DNA of 9,585 nucleotides. Origin: an uncultured Spirochaetia bacterium. Its GTDB lineage: Bacteria > Spirochaetota > CALGPD01. The translations under genes were made by a program, and so were the position numbers. The notes beneath the pieces were generated by a model. That model was given only the letters and a program-made list of their open reading frames with translations, did not search any database and was not told the origin of the DNA. This document shows, piece after piece, positions 6,616-9,585 of this stretch (the stretch's first letter is position 1; every line of letters starts with the position of its first letter). The stretch is taken from NCBI GenBank assembly GCA_937960625.1, contig CALGPD010000316.1, forward strand, positions 1-9,585, written 5' to 3'.

Positions 6616-7079
6616 AAAAAATTTTTCCAATGTTTTTTATATTTATTAATATTTCAATTTTCCCTCAAGTAAACCCCGGGCAAACTCCTCCCCAACCAAA
6701 ATTTTTCAACTATGCTCTAGGAATGAAAAAAGCAGATGCTATATCCATTTCACCCGCACACAAAAACATACCCGAAAACACTCTTGGATTAAGCGCAATT
6801 GTATTTTATAAAAATAAATTAAAATGGGCTTTATGGTTTTATAAGAAAAGGCTTCAAGGTATTTTAGTTAGAGGTAAGATTACAAAAAAATTCGGAACAA
6901 AAATACTAAAAGTGTTTGAAAAACAATATGGTAAACCGGGTTATACATATGAATACGGATTTCCGCATTATTATTGGTATTTTTACCGCAGTAGAATTCT
7001 ATACACAATTGAAATAAAGTATTTTTTAATAGATGTTCACTACAGTATTAGTGACACCGGCATCGGTGTAAAAAAATAG
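6612..7079 (+). CDS. Hypothetical exported protein of 155 residues
   Basis: I do not recognise a named family. The first 18 residues (MKKIFPMFFIFINISIF) form a Sec signal peptide: lysines, then a hydrophobic core. Cleavage would be near residue 18-20, before a proline-rich spacer (NPGQTPPQP, 21-29). No lipobox Cys is present, so the product would be periplasmic or exported. The mature part, about 130 residues, has the pattern of small alpha/beta periplasmic domains: ALGMKKADAI (35-44), a strand pair AIVFYKNKLKWALWFYKK (62-79), a helix (91-105) ending in EKQYGKPG (103-110), then aromatic-rich strands including YYWYFYRSRILYTIEI (120-135). It is basic and rich in Tyr, Phe and Trp and contains no cysteine. 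Translation may be coupled to a short upstream frame by ATGA overlap. It is transcribed alone, away from mrp, and ends 10 bases before the convergent phosphatase gene. Function unknown. Confidence 0.75.
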   Translation: MKKIFPMFFIFINISIFPQVNPGQTPPQPKFFNYALGMKKADAISISPAHKNIPENTLGLSAIVFYKNKLKWALWFYKKRLQGILVRGKITKKFGTKILKVFEKQYGKPGYTYEYGFPHYYWYFYRSRILYTIEIKYFLIDVHYSISDTGIGVKK

Positions 7080-7089
7080 CAAACCGGAA

Positions 7090-8643
7090 TTATTGTTTAT
7101 TATACAATTCATCAATATTTGCAACTATAAAAGTAATATCATCGTTAATATCACGCCAACCTTTAAATGAAAAAATGTCCATAATAATATTGCGGGAATG
7201 CTGGGTTAAATCATGATGCCAGCTTTGCTTGATAACGTTTTTTAAATTCTCATGGCCGAAAATCTCGTCGGAATCAGAAAACTCTTCAAATAAACCGTCA
7301 GTAAAAAGAAACAAACGGTCGTCTTTTACAATGTTGATTTCCTTTAGCTCATACTCAGATTTTTCAAAAATTCCTAAAAATCTTCCCCGGCAGCTTAATG
7401 TAAAAATTTCCTCCCCTCTCATTAAAAACTGCCCCGGATGGCCGGCAGAAGAATATTGCATTATTCCTTCATTTAAATCTATATCAGCAATAAAACAAGT
7501 AAAATATATTCTCATATTGGGATATAATGCGCAAAAATTATTGTTAACTATGTCCAGCACACGGTTAGGAGGTAAATCAAAAATTTTGACTTTTTCATAC
7601 TCACTTTTAATAAGCATGGTAGTTAACGCACCCTGAACACCATGCCCTGTTGCATCGGTAACGAGAATACGGATTTTCTTACCCGGCATTACTGTTGAAA
7701 TGTCGTAAAAATCACCTCCAACCTCCCCCATTGGCTGGTAATGAATAAAAAAGTTAATTTCAGTAACATCTTCAGGATCTTTTTCAGGAATAATTGATTT
7801 CTGTATTTTGCGGGCTAGTAATAAATCATCCTGCAAAGATTTTCGGATATAAAATTTCTCGGTAACATCCGCAAACATAACAATGACATAATCAACTATA
7901 TCGTCCTCTCTAAATATTGGTGTTATCTGAAAATCCAAAACCATATCAATATTTGTTTCTTTATATAAAATATGTAGTTCACCGGAAAATGGAGTTCCTT
8001 TTGCCGAACGTTCTAATAAATAAGGCAATCGGTTAGAAATAAGCACTTTTTGGTTAAAAGCATTTTGGCCAACGAAATCAATATTCTCATCACCAAGAAT
8101 TTGGGCAACAGCTTTATTTGCATTGAAAATCTTTCCCGTTGTATCAAAAGCAAAAATGGCAATTGGTGTATTATTTAAAAGAGTATAAGAAAAATCTCTC
8201 TCAGCTTCTAATTTATCTATTCTTTTCTCAAGCACCGTGTTTGAACTTGAAGAAAAAACCTTAAATAAAGCAATAACAGTATTAATTTTACCGTTACAAA
8301 ATGGTATTAAAGTAATATCAGCGTTTAACTCTTTATCTATTACTTCATAATAAAATGAAATGTTTTTTAACTTAACAGTTTCTCCGTTAATACACCTCAT
8401 AAAACCTTCAGCAATACCCGAAACTTTAATTCCGTCAAGAGAAAGTAAATTTACACCGATGGTTTTACCGTTATAATCTTTTGTCAAATCCTGCATTGCC
8501 TGATTTTGAAATATGCATGTACCGTTTTCCCGTAAAATATATACAGGATTCGGATTATTAATAATTAATTCATTAATTATTGATCTATTCTCAAGTTCAG
8601 GATGAAGAAATGAATCAGATTTAGGATCAAATGAATTACTCAA
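7090..8643 (-). CDS. PAS-PAS-PP2C (SpoIIE/RsbU-type) serine/threonine phosphatase
   Basis: 517 residues, soluble. A first PAS domain spans about 23-130 (NPVYILRENGTCIFQNQAM at 32-50). A second spans about 148-262 (LLNNTPIAIFAFDTTGKIFNANKA at its start, FADVTEKF at its end). The linker LLLARKIQKSIIP (274-286) is the switch helix typical of this family. The C-terminal phosphatase domain keeps the metal-binding motifs GGDFYD (309-314), VTDATGHG (328-335), SAGHPG (399-404), LFTDGLFEEF (446-455) and DDITFIV (501-507), so it should be active on a phosphorylated protein, classically an RsbV-type anti-anti-sigma factor. PAS domains suggest control by a small ligand, redox or protein signal. No RsbV, RsbW or sigma factor lies in the window, so the target is unknown. 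TTG at 8643 is used; AGGCGG on the reverse strand (8661-8656) is a distant ribosome site, about 12 bases away. A later in-frame ATG (M50) would cut into the first PAS domain. Confidence 0.92.
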   Translation of the reverse strand: MSNSFDPKSDSFLHPELENRSIINELIINNPNPVYILRENGTCIFQNQAMQDLTKDYNGKTIGVNLLSLDGIKVSGIAEGFMRCINGETVKLKNISFYYEVIDKELNADITLIPFCNGKINTVIALFKVFSSSSNTVLEKRIDKLEAERDFSYTLLNNTPIAIFAFDTTGKIFNANKAVAQILGDENIDFVGQNAFNQKVLISNRLPYLLERSAKGTPFSGELHILYKETNIDMVLDFQITPIFREDDIVDYVIVMFADVTEKFYIRKSLQDDLLLARKIQKSIIPEKDPEDVTEINFFIHYQPMGEVGGDFYDISTVMPGKKIRILVTDATGHGVQGALTTMLIKSEYEKVKIFDLPPNRVLDIVNNNFCALYPNMRIYFTCFIADIDLNEGIMQYSSAGHPGQFLMRGEEIFTLSCRGRFLGIFEKSEYELKEINIVKDDRLFLFTDGLFEEFSDSDEIFGHENLKNVIKQSWHHDLTQHSRNIIMDIFSFKGWRDINDDITFIVANIDELYNKQ

Positions 8644-8664
8644 AATAAATTCAAGCCGCCTGTG

Positions 8665-8742
8665 AAATTAATTATAAAACCAGAATATCATAAAAAATCT
8701 TTTTCAGCAAGCTAATTTTCACCAGAAATAAAATTAATTATA
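8665..8742 (+). repeat. 12-bp direct repeat in the phosphatase/WbqC divergent region
   Basis: AAATTAATTATA occurs at 8665-8676 and 8731-8742, 66 bases apart. A second short repeat, ACCAGAA, lies at 8679-8685 and 8721-8727, inside the first pair. The arrangement in a 138-bp divergent intergenic region is compatible with paired regulator sites or with duplicated promoter elements. The AT-only composition of the longer repeat weakens the case. Confidence 0.25.
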
Positions 8743-8779
8743 TTCCCACTTATTGAATAAAAAATATTCTATAGGAATA
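8741..8779 (+). promoter_or_regulatory. Possible nested leader hairpin covering the wbqC-like ribosome site
   Basis: TATTCC (8741-8746) can pair with GGAATA (8774-8779), enclosing an inner hairpin GAATA (8755-8759)/TATTC (8765-8769) with an AAAAA loop. The outer stem contains most of the AGGAA ribosome site (8773-8777), which precedes the TTG at 8782 by 4 bases. If transcribed, this could hide the site. The stems are short and AU-rich, so stability is doubtful. Confidence 0.25.
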
Positions 8780-8781
8780 AA

Positions 8782-9540
8782 TTGACAATTCTTAAGATTA
8801 AATATATTCTTATCTACATGATTATATCCATTTCTCCACCATATTATTTTCCAAATGCAGAAATTTTACATAGGATTATTTTATCCGATGTGCATGTAAT
8901 ATTGGATACAACACCCTTTGCAGATAACAGTTTAATAAATAAAACTAAAATAATTACACACAGCGGGATTTCATGGCTAACCGTACCCGTATTATCGAAA
9001 ACAATATCTGATAATGAACCTGTGAAAAACCTTCAAATTTTCACAGGCAAACCGTGGGAAAATGAGCACATAAATATTATTAAAACTGCATATAAAAAAA
9101 GCGCTAATTTTAAAAAATATTTTCCGTTTATAAAAAAAATTCTTTCAAAAAAATGGAAAAGCATGGCTGATTTAAACCTTGAAATCTATGGTTTTCTGTT
9201 TCAAGAACTCGGTATTGATACCAAATTAATTCTGGCTTCGGATGAAAATATATCAGGGAAATACCAAAATCAAATAATTAAAATCTTAGATAAAACTATT
9301 GCCAATGTTTACTACACCACTCCTCATGATAGAATATATTTTAGTGAAGAAAAATATGTTGAAATTTTAGATGAAATGAAAGTTCAAATAGAATACCAGC
9401 AATATAGAACTAATACTTATACTCAAGTTCAAAAAGGTTTCATACCTCAAACAGGGACAATCGATTTATTAATGAATTTGGGTGATAAGACTAAATCAAT
9501 TATTATGAAAAATAATAAATCAAAAATAAAAGTATTTTAG
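8782..9540 (+). CDS. WbqC-family protein
   Basis: 252 residues from TTG, close to the usual family length. WbqC-like proteins are found in polysaccharide and sugar-nucleotide gene clusters; their reaction is not firmly established, although an amino- or acyltransferase-type role on sugars has been suggested. Family features visible here are PPYYFP (19-24), SDVHVILD (35-42), NKTKI..SGISWLTVPV (53-70), the W-x-x-x-H region followed by YKKSANFKKYFPFI (92-117), and the C-terminal block from NVYYTT through EYQQY, TYTQVQKGFIP and TIDLLMNLG (175-234). The usual H/M-Q-P near the N-terminus is S-P-P here. The TTG at 8782 has AGGAA four bases upstream. An ATG at 8818 (residue 13) matches the usual family N-terminus but has no ribosome site, so the first 12 residues are uncertain. 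No glycosyltransferase or O-antigen genes flank it; it is a single-gene unit divergent from the phosphatase. Confidence 0.85.
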   Translation: MTILKIKYILIYMIISISPPYYFPNAEILHRIILSDVHVILDTTPFADNSLINKTKIITHSGISWLTVPVLSKTISDNEPVKNLQIFTGKPWENEHINIIKTAYKKSANFKKYFPFIKKILSKKWKSMADLNLEIYGFLFQELGIDTKLILASDENISGKYQNQIIKILDKTIANVYYTTPHDRIYFSEEKYVEILDEMKVQIEYQQYRTNTYTQVQKGFIPQTGTIDLLMNLGDKTKSIIMKNNKSKIKVF

Positions 9541-9585
9541 TTATAAATGAAAATACATAGCAAAACTGAAAGTAATATCTGATGT
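9541..9585 (-). CDS. Possible C-terminal end of a leftward outer-membrane beta-barrel gene (cut by window edge)
   Basis: On the reverse strand one frame runs from the window edge through 14 codons, TSDITFSFAMYFHL, to a TAA at 9543-9541. Counting back from the C-terminus, hydrophobic residues occupy positions 1, 3, 5, 7, 9 and 11 (L, F, M, F, F, I), the alternation expected of the last strand of an outer-membrane beta-barrel. The other two frames on this strand are also open over most of this short stretch, so the call is weak. If real, it abuts the WbqC stop directly. Confidence 0.2.
   Translation of the reverse strand, partial: TSDITFSFAMYFHL

Noticed and set aside
7054..7076. GC-rich hairpin ACACCG-GCAT-CGGTGT at the end of the exported-protein gene, as an intrinsic terminator
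   Set aside because: On the plus strand it is followed by A residues, not T. For the leftward phosphatase the T-run comes before the stem rather than after it. It also lies inside the coding sequence.
9547..9582. Rightward ATG at 9547 after the WbqC stop as a new gene
   Set aside because: It meets a TGA after 11 codons, so it is not a gene start.
1..9585. CRISPR array, transposon, phage, toxin-antitoxin or defence cassette
   Set aside because: No regularly spaced direct repeats, transposase or integrase motifs, terminal inverted repeats, tRNA attachment sites or small toxin-antitoxin gene pairs were seen. The genes look like ordinary chromosomal single units.

Overview
The window is AT-rich (roughly 30% GC by eye) chromosomal DNA from a bacterium that appears to be Gram-negative and motile. 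The supporting signs are a lipoprotein signal, a putative LptF/LptG-type permease pair, a Sec-exported small protein and a methyl-accepting chemotaxis protein. A spirochaete or a similar low-GC diderm would fit, but no 16S rRNA or other lineage marker is present, so the assignment is an inference. Shine-Dalgarno-like sequences are visible before several genes. Non-ATG starts are unusually common: four TTG and one GTG among nine main genes.

Layout: the left edge holds the first 32 codons of a leftward ABC-transporter ATPase (98 down to 1). A 241-bp divergent control region follows, containing a widely spaced perfect 11-bp inverted repeat. Next is a rightward lipoprotein predicted to be a complete seven-bladed beta-propeller (340-1368). 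A 174-bp gap with two hairpins leads to a two-gene operon (1543-4159) encoding two polytopic proteins with LptF/LptG-like architecture; the second has an unusually large extramembrane insert. A rightward chemotaxis receptor without a periplasmic sensor domain (4281-5636) converges on a leftward Mrp/ApbC-type P-loop ATPase (5645-6469). Divergent from mrp is an unrecognised exported protein (6612-7079), which converges on a leftward PAS-PAS-PP2C (SpoIIE/RsbU-type) phosphatase (7090-8643). A rightward WbqC-family protein (8782-9540) ends the window, possibly running into the C-terminus of another leftward gene.

How the genes relate: apart from the two-gene permease operon, these are mostly single-gene units in alternating orientation, so the window does not form one pathway. 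The loose themes are the cell envelope (lipoprotein, Lpt-like pair, WbqC, exported protein) and signalling (chemoreceptor, PAS-phosphatase). Mrp is a housekeeping Fe-S carrier. I found no tRNA, rRNA, CRISPR array, insertion sequence, phage gene or toxin-antitoxin pair, and no convincing new multi-gene system. The most unusual items are the enlarged LptF/G-like partner, the seven-repeat lipoprotein, the sensorless chemoreceptor and the very tight convergent gene ends.
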